DNA of 64,000 nt from Siphonodentalium dalli (lineage: Eukaryota; Mollusca; Scaphopoda; Gadilida; Siphonodentaliidae). Of the stretch, positions 22,948-35,021 are shown piece after piece (position 1 is the first letter of the stretch; each line of letters opens with the position of its first letter). The notes under the pieces were generated by a model. It was given only the letters and a program-made list of their open reading frames with translations, was not told the origin of the DNA and did not search any database. The position numbers and the translations under genes are program-made. Location: contig CP136062.1 in NCBI GenBank assembly GCA_032622095.1, positions 162,066,875-162,130,874 of the forward strand, given 5' to 3'.

Positions 22948-25107
22948 ATACTATAACTAATAGGCTATGTAATATGCTAATCATGCTTGTACCAATGCAA
23001 ATTAAAGAAAACAACAGAACTTTGAGACAACATTTGGGCTCCATGCACATGTCTACTTATTTTGGATGGATTAACAAAGTAAGTTTCCTTGGAAATAGAC
23101 AAAAATTAAATGTTTACAGACAATACAATGTTGCTACCATGCTGCAATGTAGGCATTATATGGTATGCCATTGGGAAATAAAAATAAAACCCACCTGCTC
23201 GCACTTATTTGAAAACAAATTACCTGTGAAACAAAACATTAATCTTGTTTGGTCTAAGGCCAAGTGAAAAATATTATTTGATTCTCAGTCTCTTCCTCAC
23301 TGAATCCACATAGATCTTTTTATTGGGGTCACAGTTTATTATACCCTGTTTATCATGTTGCTGGAATGCTGACATAAGTTTTCTTAATTAGACTTTGTGA
23401 GATAAATTTTATGTTGTTTACTTCTATACTCTTTTGGATTCTGCTGATTTCACAACTCTGGGATTTTATCTTTGGCTTATACCTTGTAATCTTTCAAATG
23501 AAGAAAGATTATACTTTATCTATGTAGAGGATTTCATTAGTCCTGATTGCATGTGTCAGTGAAAATGGCTGTCTGAACTTCACAGATTTAATGGGTCGCT
23601 TGGACTTTTTTAATGCTGGGATTTCTCAGAGTCAGTTTTGGCTCCTAACAAACTCGAAAAATACCAAACATGTTTATTGCCAGAAAAGTTATTTTTCTAT
23701 ATAAAATATATTAATCAATGAAACCATGATAGACCATTAACTAAATATTATCAGTGTATCGCATTAATAGTAGATTTCAAGTCACATTCAAGTCACATTA
23801 GTAGTAATATTTAATATGTCATTTTCAACATCCTTTCAGCACAAATGACTATATCTCTCAACCATTGATAATAATTTTCAGAATGTTTTGACCAGAATAT
23901 AAAGATATCAGATTACTTTTTAAGGTTTTCTTGGATATGGGTGATATATCATGTGAGTCCAGTGCAGTTTTGGACCTTTCCTATTCTTCCTGTGGATAAT
24001 TGTGAAAATAATTGGCTTCCATTTCCAGTAATATCTGGAATATTGATTGATGTACTATAACAACTGACTACCTTGTGTGGATTTTTTTACAGTCATTGAT
24101 GAAGGAATAAACATGCCGTTTTGGGATGCAGACTGGATGGCAAACCGTTCCGGTCTGTGGTCAGTGCCAGACCACGGACCGGACTGGACTGCCGTCATTG
24201 GACTGCTTTGGACCCGTCCACCCATCGCGGTCCGGTACTTTACCGGTTAGTGAAGTTGAATACATAGGTCGCGATCTACATGTAAGATCAGTACATTGAA
24301 ATGTAAATGAGGGTCAGATCAACATGGTATTAATGGTAATTTGCTATCTTGTCTGACATCAATCATTGTCATAAGCAATATGCATACCCAATGTTTCAAA
24401 TATAGGAAAAAAAAGTTGAGAACATGGCAGTTGTATAAGCGGTTTTGTCATTTCAGAGATCAAAAGTTAAAGGGAATATTTCCTTAAAACTCTTGAATTG
24501 AGCTCATAAATATTTAAAGTGTTCATTTCATGAAGGATCGTTATTTTTGTCCTGAATGCAAGCTGTAAAGTTAGAGACGACGGTTGTCATGAATTTTTTG
24601 TTTAAATTTTTTTTAGGGTCGATTTTACAGACCGTAAATTATGCCGATGAGATCGGCCCCTGGCACTGAAAGGGTTAACCCTCTCTATACTAAATACTCG
24701 TTGACATTCCCTTAGCAAATGTTCAGATAATAAGTTAGGTTGTTTGTTAAATTTATTATCTGAATATTTCCCACCAATTGATAGAAATCCATCAGCACTT
24801 TTATTAACTTTTCGTCTGTCTGTCGTCTGCTTTTATTAATTGAACATCCCTCCAAATGAATAATAGACCATTCCAATGGATATTATTATAACTGAGCGGG
24901 AGATTCCATTTAGTAAGGAATGGTTTAAAATGATATTTTGTGTCTAACTGAACTTATGAGTAGTTTCATCTTTAATTTATTACTACATGTATGAATGATC
25001 CGGCAGAGATACACTAAAAATAAAGGACTCATAATTTCATTTGTAACAATTTTAGTTTATAATTTCAACAAACAGCTTTTATCTGTTTTGAACGAATTAG
25101 CTGAGCA
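22948..25107. other. Stretch without recognised genes
   Basis: ORF 22974..23267 has no homology that I recognise. A GC-richer patch at 24118..24245 (cggtctgtggtcagtgcc...) is unassigned. 24615..24680 matches the right end of the TTAACCC-type element at 61430..61925 (gatcggcccctggcactgaa). Confidence 0.5.
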
Positions 25108-25360
25108 AAGCCTTGAAATAGTGAGCCTGTCATTTGCAGAATGAGGTCCCCAGAGGGTGAATTTAGTGATGCTATCCCGCATAGCGGGCTAGCATCACCA
25201 AATTCACCCTCTGGGAACCTCATTCTGCTAAGGCCTAAGCAGAATGAGGTCCCCAGAGGGTGAATTTGGTGATGCTAGCCCGCTATGTGGGATAGCATCA
25301 CTAAATTCACCCTCTGGAGACCTCATTCTGCAAATGACAGGCTCACTATTTCAAGGCTTG
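25107..25360. mobile_element. Family A MITE with 8-bp target duplication
   Basis: Complete outer arms (aagccttgaaatagtgagcc and complement) and two inner hairpins. The flanks are agctgagc at 25099..25106 and 25361..25368. Confidence 0.9.
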
Positions 25361-25394
25361 AGCTGAGCAGTCTGCTGGTATGATCTTGACATCC

Positions 25395-25642
25395 TTAACC
25401 CTTCCACGATTGGAGCTTCCTGAAATTTTGTGAAAACCCTGTGCCAATGTATTCTCATATATATGCGAATCTCCCATAGGGAGCCTCACATATAGAAGAG
25501 AATACGTTGGCCTAACAATATTTACCTTGAGCTTGTAAGCCAGTGTATTCTCTTATATATGTGAGGCTCCCTATATAAGAGAATGCACTGGCACAGGGTC
25601 TTTAACACTCCACCAGTGCTGCTCCCTTCATTAAAGGGTTAA
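25395..25642. mobile_element. Family B MITE, TTAA-flanked
   Basis: The ends are ttaacccttccacgattgga and ttcattaaagggttaa, with two decayed 'tatatatgcg' palindromes inside. Confidence 0.8.
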
Positions 25643-25700
25643 ATGAAACATTCCATGGTATATCTTCTCAACTGATTGCAAGAATCCATTCAGTGAAAGG

Positions 25701-26141
25701 TAGGGCTGCCACAATTCATCGCGATTCCAATGCATCGCTTTTTAAAATTCACGATGCAATGTATCGTATTGGGAGGGTGCGATGCAATAAACAATTGATA
25801 TTATGCAGAGTTATCAATAGTCACAGATCAAAACTTTTCCACTCAAAATTTCCCATCTGGGCAGATCTGGGGACTGTATTGGGCTCTATTATCTATGATA
25901 ATATAGCCTACTTCTAATACATGGCATGCAATTTGGTCATTTAGTTAGGTCATGTAATTTACTTCAATGAATTTGCTGAGATGAACACTAATGAGAATAT
26001 ACATACTAAAAATGATTAAGTGGTTCATCTAGTTTTCACAGCCATCAGTTGCCAAAAATTTGCATCGTTATGCACAACGCATTGTGATAGTAAAATTGCG
26101 ATTCATATCGCATCATTAAGGTCTGAATCGTTGCAGCCCTA
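25701..26141. mobile_element. hAT-like MITE (tagggctgcaac type ends)
   Basis: The ends tagggctgccacaattc and gaatcgttgcagcccta form imperfect TIRs, and inner 'gcgattc...gcatcg' sequence is also inverted. The 8-bp flanks gtgaaagg and gttaaaga match at 6 of 8. TIRs reading CAGGGCTGCAACGATT are known from hAT MITEs in many animals. Confidence 0.8.
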
Positions 26142-26171
26142 GTTAAAGAGATTAAACATAAAAATAGCCGG

Positions 26172-27058
26172 TGTGATAGTCAGGTCAGGCATGTCCTGAA
26201 ATCAACTATTTATAGTTATATTTAATTAAAATAGTTTGATTTGACAGTGCTAAATCAACATTTTCTCTGTTTTTGAGGAAACTTTGGAATCGCGCATGCC
26301 AATGCACAGTCAAATTGCACTCTAAACAACATTACATCAAATGAACAGTCTCCAGATAAAATTTGTTGTGTAACCTTTTGCGCCAGATTATTTTCTTGAA
26401 TAATTATGCCTTTCTAGATGGCATTAACATGCGTCTCAACCACTCTTTCATAACAATATTTATACCAATTGAATGGTAATTGACTGGACGGTCATACATG
26501 TATGTGCCATCAAGATTAATCATTCGGCATGATTCGCACGAATCAAGTCGTGTTATTTCATCACAAAAACAAGCCTTGAAATAGTGTGTCTGTCATTTGC
26601 AGAATGAGGTTCCCAGAGGGTGAATTTAGTGATGCTACCCCGCACAGCGGGCTAGCATCACTAATTTCACCCTCTGGGGACCTCACTCTGCTTAGGCCTC
26701 AGGCTCTCAGCAGAATGAGGTTCCCAGAGGGTGAATTTAGTGATGCTAGCCCGCTATGCGGGGTAGTGTCACCAAATTCACCCTCTGGGGACCTCATTCT
26801 GCAAATGACAGACACCCTATTTCAAGGCTTGCACAAAAACAAACATGGTACCAAATTAGTGGGGCACTGATTTTGAAAATATTTTTTTGTGAAATATGAT
26901 TTTGGATTATCCCTCTTATCGTATTCCCAAAACGGCAATATCAATAATCAACTATTATATTTAAATATAACTATAAATATAACTATAAATATAACTATAA
27001 ATATAACTATAAATATGACTATAATAGTTGAATTGAAGGTTTGCCTGACCTGATAGTA
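26172..27058. mobile_element. Element K, copy 1
   Basis: The ends 'gatagtcaggtcaggca' and 'tgcctgacctgatagta' are inverted, with 'caactat' and tagttata motifs inside. The body matches 35022..35945. It is interrupted by the family A MITE at 26570..26831 and has an (aactataaatat)n tract at 26955..27015. Confidence 0.75.
26570..26831. mobile_element. Family A MITE inside element K, 8-bp duplication
   Basis: Complete copy flanked by cacaaaaa at 26562..26569 and 26832..26839. Copy 2 of K has a single cacataaa at this point (about 35782), the empty site. Confidence 0.93.
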
Positions 27059-27073
27059 GAGGAGTAAAAGTGT

Positions 27074-27487
27074 CTTAAGAGGGAGGTAAAGTGGAAACAT
27101 TTGAATGGGGAATTCAGTGTTAATTTTCAAGACAAGATTACTCAATATTTACAAACCGTAGAATAATACTTCATGTCTTGTTGGAATGTTTGAGCATATA
27201 TCTAGTGACAATGCAAAGAAGATTTTTCATTTTATGTTTTGTTTTGTGACATTCGATGGAAATATTAAAAACAATGATAAACAATGGTGACCTACATTTT
27301 AACAATGTCCAATAATATCCATCCTGGGATGAAAATCAAAATTCCGCTTTGCCTTGTCACTAGATAAGTCTTCAAACTTTCCAAATAGGTATATGGTCAC
27401 TTGCACTTTGTAAGGTTTTATCAATCTTTTCTAAAAAATTAACACTGAATTCCCCATTCAAATGTTTCCACTTTACCTCCCTCTTAA
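27074..27487. mobile_element. MITE with about 50-bp near-perfect TIRs, TTAA ends
   Basis: The left TIR ttaagagggaggtaaagtgg...ggggaattcagtgttaa and the right TIR ttaacactgaattcccc...ctttacctccctcttaa are complementary. TTAA lies at both borders. The ORF at 26948..27145 is only its edge. Confidence 0.9.
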
Positions 27488-27802
27488 TGTTCAACAGATG
27501 TATCGGACCTCATATCCCTACCTTTTAACTATTATGATCATAATTTTTCACAATCTCTTTATTGTATAGATTAACTCTTTAACTCCTACATAACATCGCC
27601 GAACACCTGGTGACGTGATTTGATATTGTCACCCTACTCTCTGGTGACTTGTTTTGACAAGTATATCAATTCCCAAATGTTTTAATGAAAAAAATCATGT
27701 CAAATTCTTAAATTGACCACCTGCAATCACATTTTGCACTCATTTGGGAGGAATTTGTTGTGAAGTGCATTGTGGGACAATTATGCAATTTTTTATAGCA
27801 CT

Positions 27803-28056
27803 TAATGGTACTCAATCCGATCAGACGATCCTAAATTACTATTTCTATGGCTTCGGGGGTAAAAAATATTTGATTCGAGTCGAGGAACCTACCCATCAAA
27901 GCTCAGAGTGATCAGATTTCGATTTTTGAAGTTTGTTATTTCAATTCTTTGTGGACCAGAAACACGTGGTCAAACGGACCAAATCTTGTAGATAAAGATG
28001 GATAACTCTAAAATCAAGTGGTAATAATAACCACTTGATTTTAGAGTTATCCATCT
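27803..28056 (+). mobile_element. Family E MITE, partial
   Basis: Left end 'tggtactcaatccgatcag', then 'ttgattcgagtcgaggaac'. It ends in a small palindrome (27994..28057, ccacttgattttagag arms), where a family B element begins. Confidence 0.7.
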
Positions 28057-28317
28057 TTAAACCTTTCATGACTGGATTCCTGAATTTTTGCGCAAACCCT
28101 GTGCCAATGCATTCTCTTATATATGCAAGTCTCCCATAGGGCGCCTCGCATATATAAGAGAATGCATTGGCCCAACAATATTTACCTTGATCTTGTAAGC
28201 CAGTGGATTCTCTTATGTATGTGAGGCTCCCCATGGCAGACTCGCATATATAATAGAATGCACTGGCACAGGGTCTTTAATGCTGCACTAGTGCAGCTCC
28301 CGTCATAAAAGTGTTAA
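28057..28317. mobile_element. Family B MITE, TTAA-flanked
   Basis: Starts ttaaacctttcatgactgg and ends 'cccgtcataaaagtgttaa'. It has two palindromes of the 'tatataagagaatgcattgg' type. It sits where family E sequence stops. Confidence 0.82.
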
Positions 28318-28394
28318 TATGTGCACCTTTGGTAATTTCATACCTGGTTTTCCCCCATGTTTTTATAATTACTTGTTGCGATTAAAGTTGCTCA

Positions 28395-28625
28395 ACAACG
28401 CTACCAAATTAATATTTCTTTGGCTTCGGGGGTAGAAAAATATTTGATTCGAGTTGAGGAACCCACCATCAAAGCTCAGAGTGATCAGATATCAATTTTT
28501 TTAATTTGTTATTTCTCAAGATATGTACTTACTTGTGGCCTGGAAAAAAATTGGCAAGGCGATGGTCTCGGACAAAATTGTGGATGAAGATCGACAACTC
28601 TAAAAATCAAGTGGCTTTGAAATTT
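28395..28625 (+). mobile_element. Family E fragment
   Basis: Contains 'tctttggcttcgggggtag', 'gattcgagttgaggaaccc' and 'atcaagtgg', but lacks both ends. Confidence 0.65.
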
Positions 28626-28679
28626 GAAAATCCAGCCATATTTTGTTGAAAAAAATGTTGATAAATAACTATTGTCGGT

Positions 28680-31220
28680 GTGCCCAGGCAGCCCCTTGAG
28701 CCCGTGGGCAGTTTAATATGATGCCTTATGGTAGTAGGATACATACAAAGCATAGGTTGTGAAAATTGACTTGCTGTGTCATCCACCGGCAGGTTTATTA
28801 ACCTTTAAATGCCGATATTGTCTCGTTCACGGCCGGGTTCACTAACCCCGTAAATGACAATATGGGCCAGAAGACCACGGGCGAGCCAGTGCAAGCCCGG
28901 GCGGCCCAATGGACAGTATAATATGATGCTTTATGGTAGTAGGATACATACAAACATGGGTTGTAAACAATTAATTGCTGTGTCATCCACTGCCGGTTTT
29001 TATTAACGCTCTAAATGCTGATATTGGCTAAAAGAACCCGAGAGCCCGGATACTTGATCACACTATATAGTGATGAATAATTGTATCTAGACAAGACACA
29101 TATTAAACGTAAACGGTGAATATTAACTCACCTTCTCGTTCATTAACCCCTTAAATGATGATATGGGGCAGGGGAGAGCCAGGGCAGCTCCATTGGTCCA
29201 CAGGCAGTATACTATGATGCCTTATAATAGTAGGGTACACAACAAGCATATATTGTGAAAATTGAATTTCTGTGAATGGTAGTGAGACACTTACTAAACG
29301 TAAGATTGACTCATCTCGTTCATGGCCGGGTTCATTTGCCCCTTAAATGATGACATGGGCCAGAAAAGCATGAGAGAGCCTGGGTAACCCGGGCGGACCT
29401 ATGCGGACAGTATAATATATGATGACTTGTGGTAGTAGAATGCATAAATTTGTGAAAAATTACTTGCTGTGTCATCCAACGCCAGTGTTATTGACCCATT
29501 TAATGCCGATATTGGCTAAAAGAACTGGGGAGAAACCGAGCGTAATCTTCGAGTATCAACTCGAATTATTATTTGATCCAGAGTTTCAAGTCCACGATCC
29601 CCCGTGCTAAAATATGTTTCAGATTGTTGACCAATTTACGATATTGACCCATCGAGGGCTGCATTAAACAGCGGCAAGAGTAGTGCTATTACCCCCTCTG
29701 AATATATACATACATGTATACTGATTTTGGTATATATATATAGTCAGATATTGCTCATATTACTCCCAGTGTCAGAAACAGCATGTCGCACATGACAGGT
29801 GTTCTTGTGATCCAATGTTTTCGTCTCTTGATATGAATAGAATAGTCCTTTCTGGTTATGTTGATATAAACCTTAGGACCAAGTGTTCTACATGTAAAAT
29901 CGCAATTTATCGGACAATTTACTCCACCAACTTGCAGGTTATTTCGTTGCGAACAAACTGGCATTGTTCACATTACGAGAGGATGTCAACACGCATATTA
30001 AAGCTATGCTCATTAAAATCAGTGTCACGATTCGGAACTTGCTATAAGCAAAATATACACGTAATGTGTCTGAATAACAAATTTACTCTGCTCTACTCTC
30101 CGGGTTCTTTTAGACAATATCGGCATTAAATCGGTTAATAATACCGGCGCTGGACAACACAGCAAGTAAATTTTCACAACATGTACATCCTATTATCCCA
30201 AGGTATCATATTATACTGTCTGCATGGCCATTAGTCATCAATATATAGTGTGATCGGGCTTCTGGGTCCACCCGGGTTCTTTTACGACAATATCGGCATT
30301 TAAAGTCTTTATAAAACCGGCGGTGGATGAAACAGCAAGTAAATTTTCACAAAATATGCTCAGTATGTATCATACTACCACAAGGCAGCATACTATACTG
30401 TCCATGTGCCCAACTGGTCCAGACTTGTCCGGGCTCTCCTTATCCATATCGTCATTTACCGTGAACGAGATGGCAAATCAGTATTCACATCCAAGGTTCT
30501 TCTAGCCAATATTGGCATTAAAGAGGTTAATAAAACCGGTGATGGGTGACACGGAAAGTAAATTTTCACTGCATATGCATCCTACTACTATAAGGCATCA
30601 TATTATACTGTCCATGGGGCCGCCCGGACTTGCCTGAGCTCTCTCCTTTATCTTCTAACCTATACCGTCATTTAAGGGGTTAATGAACCCGCCCATGAAT
30701 GAGATGGCAAGTCAATCTTCACGGTTTACGTTCTGTAAGTGTCTCGCCACTGTTAGTCATCAATATATAGTGTGACCTCTGGGTCCACCCGGACTCTCCA
30801 TGAGTCCAGGGTTCTTTTAGCCATTATTGGAATTTAAAGGGTTAATAAAATCGGCGGTGAATGACACAGCAAATAAATGTTCGCAACCTATACCTAGTAT
30901 GTATCCCACTACCATAAGGCATCATATTGAGACTGCGTGGGCTTGCCCGGCGCATATTGTCATTTAAGGGGTTAATGAAGCCGGCCGTGAACGAGATGAC
31001 GAGTCAATCTTCACCGTATAACTTTAGTAAGTGCCCCACTATCATTAGTCATCAATATATAATATGATCGGGTCTCTGTGTCTGCCCAGGTTCTTTTAGA
31101 CAATATCGACATTGAAAGGTGTTAATAAACCCGCAAGTCAATTTTCATAATCTATGCTTATTCTGTATCCTACTACCATAAGGCATCATATTAGACTGTC
31201 CATGGGGCTGCCCGGCAGTA
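28680..31220. repeat. Degenerate inverted block of about 150-280 bp units
   Basis: Forward units ('cagtataatatgatgcctta', 'ttgctgtgtcatcca', 'taaatgccgatattg') occur at about 28680..29530. Reverse units of the same sequence ('caatatcggcat', 'gacacagcaagtaaatttt', 'aaggcatcatattatactgt') occur at about 30110..31215. The centre, about 29600..30080, is unrelated AT-rich sequence. ORFs across it have no domains. Confidence 0.75.
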
Positions 31221-31532
31221 ATTAGTTACACCCACTATTGTTGACTGTGGTTAGCATTATTTTTGGGCAATCGATCGAATTTGATAATTGAAGCAGCATT
31301 TCAAAAAATGTTGTTGGAATCGGATTATATGGGGGACCATTGATTCGGATTGAATACATATCACTTTGATGCTTCATCATATTTTAAATCAACTTATTTC
31401 CTATTCAGTCAAACATTTCAGTCATATAGATTACCGATAGTTTTATAAATGTTCATTAACTGGTGTTTTGATGATAATCGTGTTCACCACATCACAGGTA
31501 TTAACAGACATGTCAAATCTCGTCACTAGTTG

Positions 31533-31848
31533 TTAACCCTTTCATGACGGGAGCTGCGCTGGTGCAGCGTTAAAGATCATGCGCCAGTGCATTCTCTTAT
31601 ACTAGTATATGCAAGTCTCCCATAGGGAGCCTCGCATATATAATAGAATGCACTGGCTTACAAGATCAATGTAAATATTGTTAGATCAATGTATTCTCTT
31701 ATATATGCAAGAATATGGGATACGCTTTATATATATAAGACAATGCACTGGCTTACCAGGCACCCTATGGGAGACTTGCCTATATAAGAGAATGCATTGG
31801 CACAGGGTTTTCGCAAATTTCAGGAAGCTCCAGTCATGGAAGGGTTAA
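31533..31848. mobile_element. Family B MITE, TTAA-flanked
   Basis: Starts ttaaccctttcatgacggga and ends aggaagctccagtcatgga plus agggttaa. It holds three recognisable 'tatataa...aatgcactgg' blocks, so it seems internally rearranged. Confidence 0.82.
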
Positions 31849-31998
31849 AGTATTAAACATTTATTGTTACCATTAATTAGTTGTTGATTTGATGTATCTT
31901 GTTGATGATGTTTGTAATGAAATAAATCTTCACTTACATGCTATTAATTGGCCAATCCATGAATGCTCCACTTGAATATTATACCCCCCAAAGTCAAG

Positions 31999-32474
31999 TT
32001 AAAGGTACTCAATCCGATCAGAGGGTCCTATATTACTATTTCTTTGGCTTTGGGGGTAAAAAATAATTGATTCGAGTCGAGGAACCTACCAATCAACGCT
32101 CCGGGTGATCAGATATCGATATTTGAAGTTTCGTTATTTCTATTCTTTCTGTCCCAGAACAGTCAAAATTGCGTTATTATTACCACTTGATTTTAGAGTT
32201 GTCCATCCTTGTCTCTTTGAATAGTGTTTTGGTGTACACATCTCGAGCAGACTACGAAGTTAAGGGCAATTATTAATACTCATCTCGAGAAAATAACAAA
32301 TTTCAAAAATCAATATCTAATAACTCTGAGCTTTGTTTGATGGGTTCCTCGACTCGAATCAAATATTTTTTAACCCCAAAGCCAAAGAAATAGTAATATA
32401 GGACCCTCTGATCGGATTGTTGTTGTTGGAATCTGTTGAGATGGGGACCCTCTGATCGGATCGAGTACCTTTAA
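31999..32474. mobile_element. Family E MITE, TTAA-flanked
   Basis: TIRs ttaaaggtactcaatccgat and its complement. The flanking sequence (aagtcaag / gtttgagctattgcc) is the head hairpin of a family F repeat, so the MITE inserted there. Confidence 0.88.
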
Positions 32475-32730
32475 GTTTGAGCTATTGCCATAGGTTGGCA
32501 TCCGTCCATCAAAAATTTCTTTCAGCACCCTACAGGCCACACCCCTCATCCGGTTATCACCAGACTGCATATGGATCTTCGGGGTGACCTCCAGATGGGA
32601 GCCATCAATTTTTTCCTAAAATCGTTGGAAAAACATGGCTGCCATCTTGTACTTCACATTTGAATTCATCGGCACATCCTGCAGCCAACATTTATTGGAG
32701 AATTGTTTTGATGGTAATAGATGTAGTATG
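32475..32730 (+). repeat. Family F repeat remnant
   Basis: Continues the hairpin interrupted by the family E MITE: gtttgagctattgccatagg, 'caccctacaggccacacccc', 'aaaaacatggctgccatctt'. Confidence 0.7.
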
Positions 32731-32849
32731 TGCCATCACATGAAATAGGTATATTCCTACCAGCCGTCGCACGACCATTGTGTCGCTCTGATTTTAATTT
32801 ATGATAGCCGCGATTGAATTCAATTGCTGCTCTCTCCATTTCTTTCATC

Positions 32850-32967
32850 TACAGTAATGCCCTAAATAATCGACTCCTTAACCACAGCAGAATTAAGGGA
32901 AATTTTTCAGGATTTAGTCGGAAATATAGCTTGTTGCCATTCATCGGAAAGCTCTCGCATTACTGTA
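32850..32967. mobile_element. Family C palindrome, one arm plus end
   Basis: One complete arm (tacagtaatgccctaaataa ... 'catcggaaagctctc') followed directly by the opposite end gcattactgta, as if the second arm had been deleted. Confidence 0.8.
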
Positions 32968-33369
32968 TGGTGGTTGACCAACTATCAAATGCTTTCTATT
33001 AAATCATCACCAGCCAAAACAAAAAGTTTTCAATATCGTGTTATTTTACAGTGAGCTATAACACTAAGATTCAACTTTAAAAGGTACACATGATTTGCAA
33101 TCCCTATGGCAGACTCGCATTTATAATAAACTGCACTGGAACAAGGTCTTCAATATGGCTGCCATCATGAAAGGGTTAAACCTCTCACGTGTACCTATTA
33201 AGTTCAAATTCTCAATGGTATTTTTGTAAGTAAATTAACATGACATTGAACACTTTGTGATGCTGCATATTGTTGTTGTTGGCTAAATATTAGTAAGCAT
33301 TTGATAGTTGACCGAAAACCATCGACAAAAGAAATGGCTATCATCAGATGAGAGCAGGCCTGAGAATAA

Positions 33370-33830
33370 TGTGCCTGTAATTTGCAGAATGAGGTCCCCA
33401 GAGGGTGAATACAGTGATGCTATCCCGCATAGTGGGCTAGCATCACCACTTTCACCCTCTGGGGTCCTCATTCTGCTTTGGCCTCATCTTCTCTGTAAAG
33501 TTTCTATATTATCAAATTTGTTATAGAAAATTCTTCACATAGATTCTATTTCTTTTATATCCCCAACTTAGCAGACAACACATTGCATAATCGAGGTTGC
33601 CAATGTGTGTACATGTACATCACAATATTCACAATTTGGGAACTTCAATCTGAGTTGATGTCTCCCATGATATCAGATGAAGCCATGCATAATGAAGTCC
33701 CAAGAGGGTGAATTTGGTGATGCTAGCCCACTGTTCGGACCTCATTCTGCAAGTGACAGGTACACTAAACACATGGCAGACTAGCATCACCAGATTCACC
33801 CTCTGGGAACTTCATTCTGCTTAGGCCTCA
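33370..33830. mobile_element. Family A MITE, longer decayed variant
   Basis: First hairpin at 33384..33476, a shared middle (taggcctcatcttct..., 'acacattgcataatcgagg') and two incomplete hairpins at 33690..33750 and 33770..33825. Confidence 0.7.
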
Positions 33831-33929
33831 AGTGCTGTGGGAGACTTGGGATCAGATTGAAGTTCCCCCATTGACAGAAAATATAATAAAAACAACAATT
33901 AACTGTTCTGAGTCGCGTATGTATTTTCA

Positions 33930-34190
33930 GCTCAGCTTGACAAGGTCAAGTGTGGAGCTATTGTCATCACCAGGAATATCTGATTTTATATGTACCCATA
34001 CCAAGTATGGTACACATAATGCCGACATCCGGATCAACCATCCGTCCATCTGTCGAGCCGTCAATCTGTATGTAGACGCTTGCTATCCAACACAATTACT
34101 CAAGTATTTTTTATCGGATCCTGTTCAAATTTTATGTGCATGTTTATGACACACCCCTCATCTGTATCATTGGTATCAATCGGTTGATCA
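33930..34190 (+). repeat. Hairpin-headed repeat fragments
   Basis: Two heads in a row: agctcagcttgacaaggtca...gagct at 33930..33962 and gtacccataccaagtatggt at 33995..34015, then ccgtccatc and a tail like that of 5555..6420. Confidence 0.65.
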
Positions 34191-34201
34191 ATGATTAACA
34201 C

Positions 34202-34678
34202 TTCGTTCAGTTGGGTACCCAGCTTTTACAAAATTAGAAGTGTGCAGGACCTACAGTAATGCTCTAATTAATCGACTCCTTTAACCACAGCAGAATTATG
34301 GGTAACTTTTCAGGATTTAGTCGGAAATATGGCTTGTTGCCATTCATCGGAAAGCTCTCCCCGAGAGCTTTCCGATGAATGGCAACAAGCCATATTTCCG
34401 ACTAAATCCTGAAAAGTTACCCATAATTCTGCTGTGGTTAAAGGAGTCGATTAATTAGGGCATTACTGTATGTCCTATGCCTACAATTCTTCTCCACTAT
34501 TCCAAGCATTGTGATGAAAATATATCATATATAAACAATTATTTACAAATTAATAACAGGCTCATTTTGAAAACAACTGACGGCAATCACTAACTAAATC
34601 ACGTTCTGTGTAAGTTTTCATAAAGCTGGGTACCCAAATGTAAATGTTATAAAAGCTGGATACCCAACTGAACGAAAG
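34202..34678. mobile_element. MITE with cagttgggtacccagc TIRs enclosing a family C palindrome
   Basis: Left ttcgttcagttgggtaccca, right 'gctggatacccaactgaacgaa'. The family C palindrome at 34252..34470 lies inside. It sits just upstream of the reverse-transcriptase remnant. Confidence 0.75.
34252..34470. repeat. Family C near-perfect palindrome, about 109-bp arms
   Basis: From tacagtaatgctctaattaa to ggcattactgta with almost no loop; the centre is ctctcc/ccgagag near 34361. The arms differ at only a few positions. Confidence 0.95.
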
Positions 34679-34689
34679 GAGGTGACGGT

Positions 34690-34860
34690 GACCATTTCGG
34701 CCATAGAGGTGACTGGATAAACACTTCAATAGGGGTGCCACAAGGATTTGTTATCAGTCCAATTCTGTTTGCTTTGTGCAATTCTAGGATCAACAGTAAA
34801 CAATAATGATAGCAAAATTGTTAAATATGCAGACGATCTGACTCGAATTATCAGGTTATA
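34690..34860 (+). pseudogene. LINE reverse-transcriptase remnant (GVPQG, YADD)
   Basis: One frame reads DWINTSIGVPQGFVISPILF from 34711 on, the RT palm pattern GVxQG...SPxLF. After stops and a frameshift, the next frame reads DSKIVKYADDLTRI at 34808..34849, with the catalytic YADD box. It is broken by frameshift and stops, then by inserted family C sequence. It fits a non-LTR element. Confidence 0.8.
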
Positions 34861-34968
34861 TACAGTAATGCCCTAATTAATCGACTTCTTAACCACAGCA
34901 TAATTATGGGTAACTTTTCAGGATTTAGTCGGAAATATGGCTTGTTGCCATTCATCGGAAAGCTCTCG
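34861..34968. mobile_element. Family C half palindrome
   Basis: One arm, tacagtaatgccctaattaa to 'catcggaaagctctcgg', followed by a G run (34971..34989) and the 3' end of the 12833-type repeat (ttagtcccattgggacagtc). Confidence 0.8.
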
Positions 34969-35021
34969 GCTGGGGGGGGGGGGGGGGGTATCCTTAGTCC
35001 CATTGGGACAGTCACACCTCT

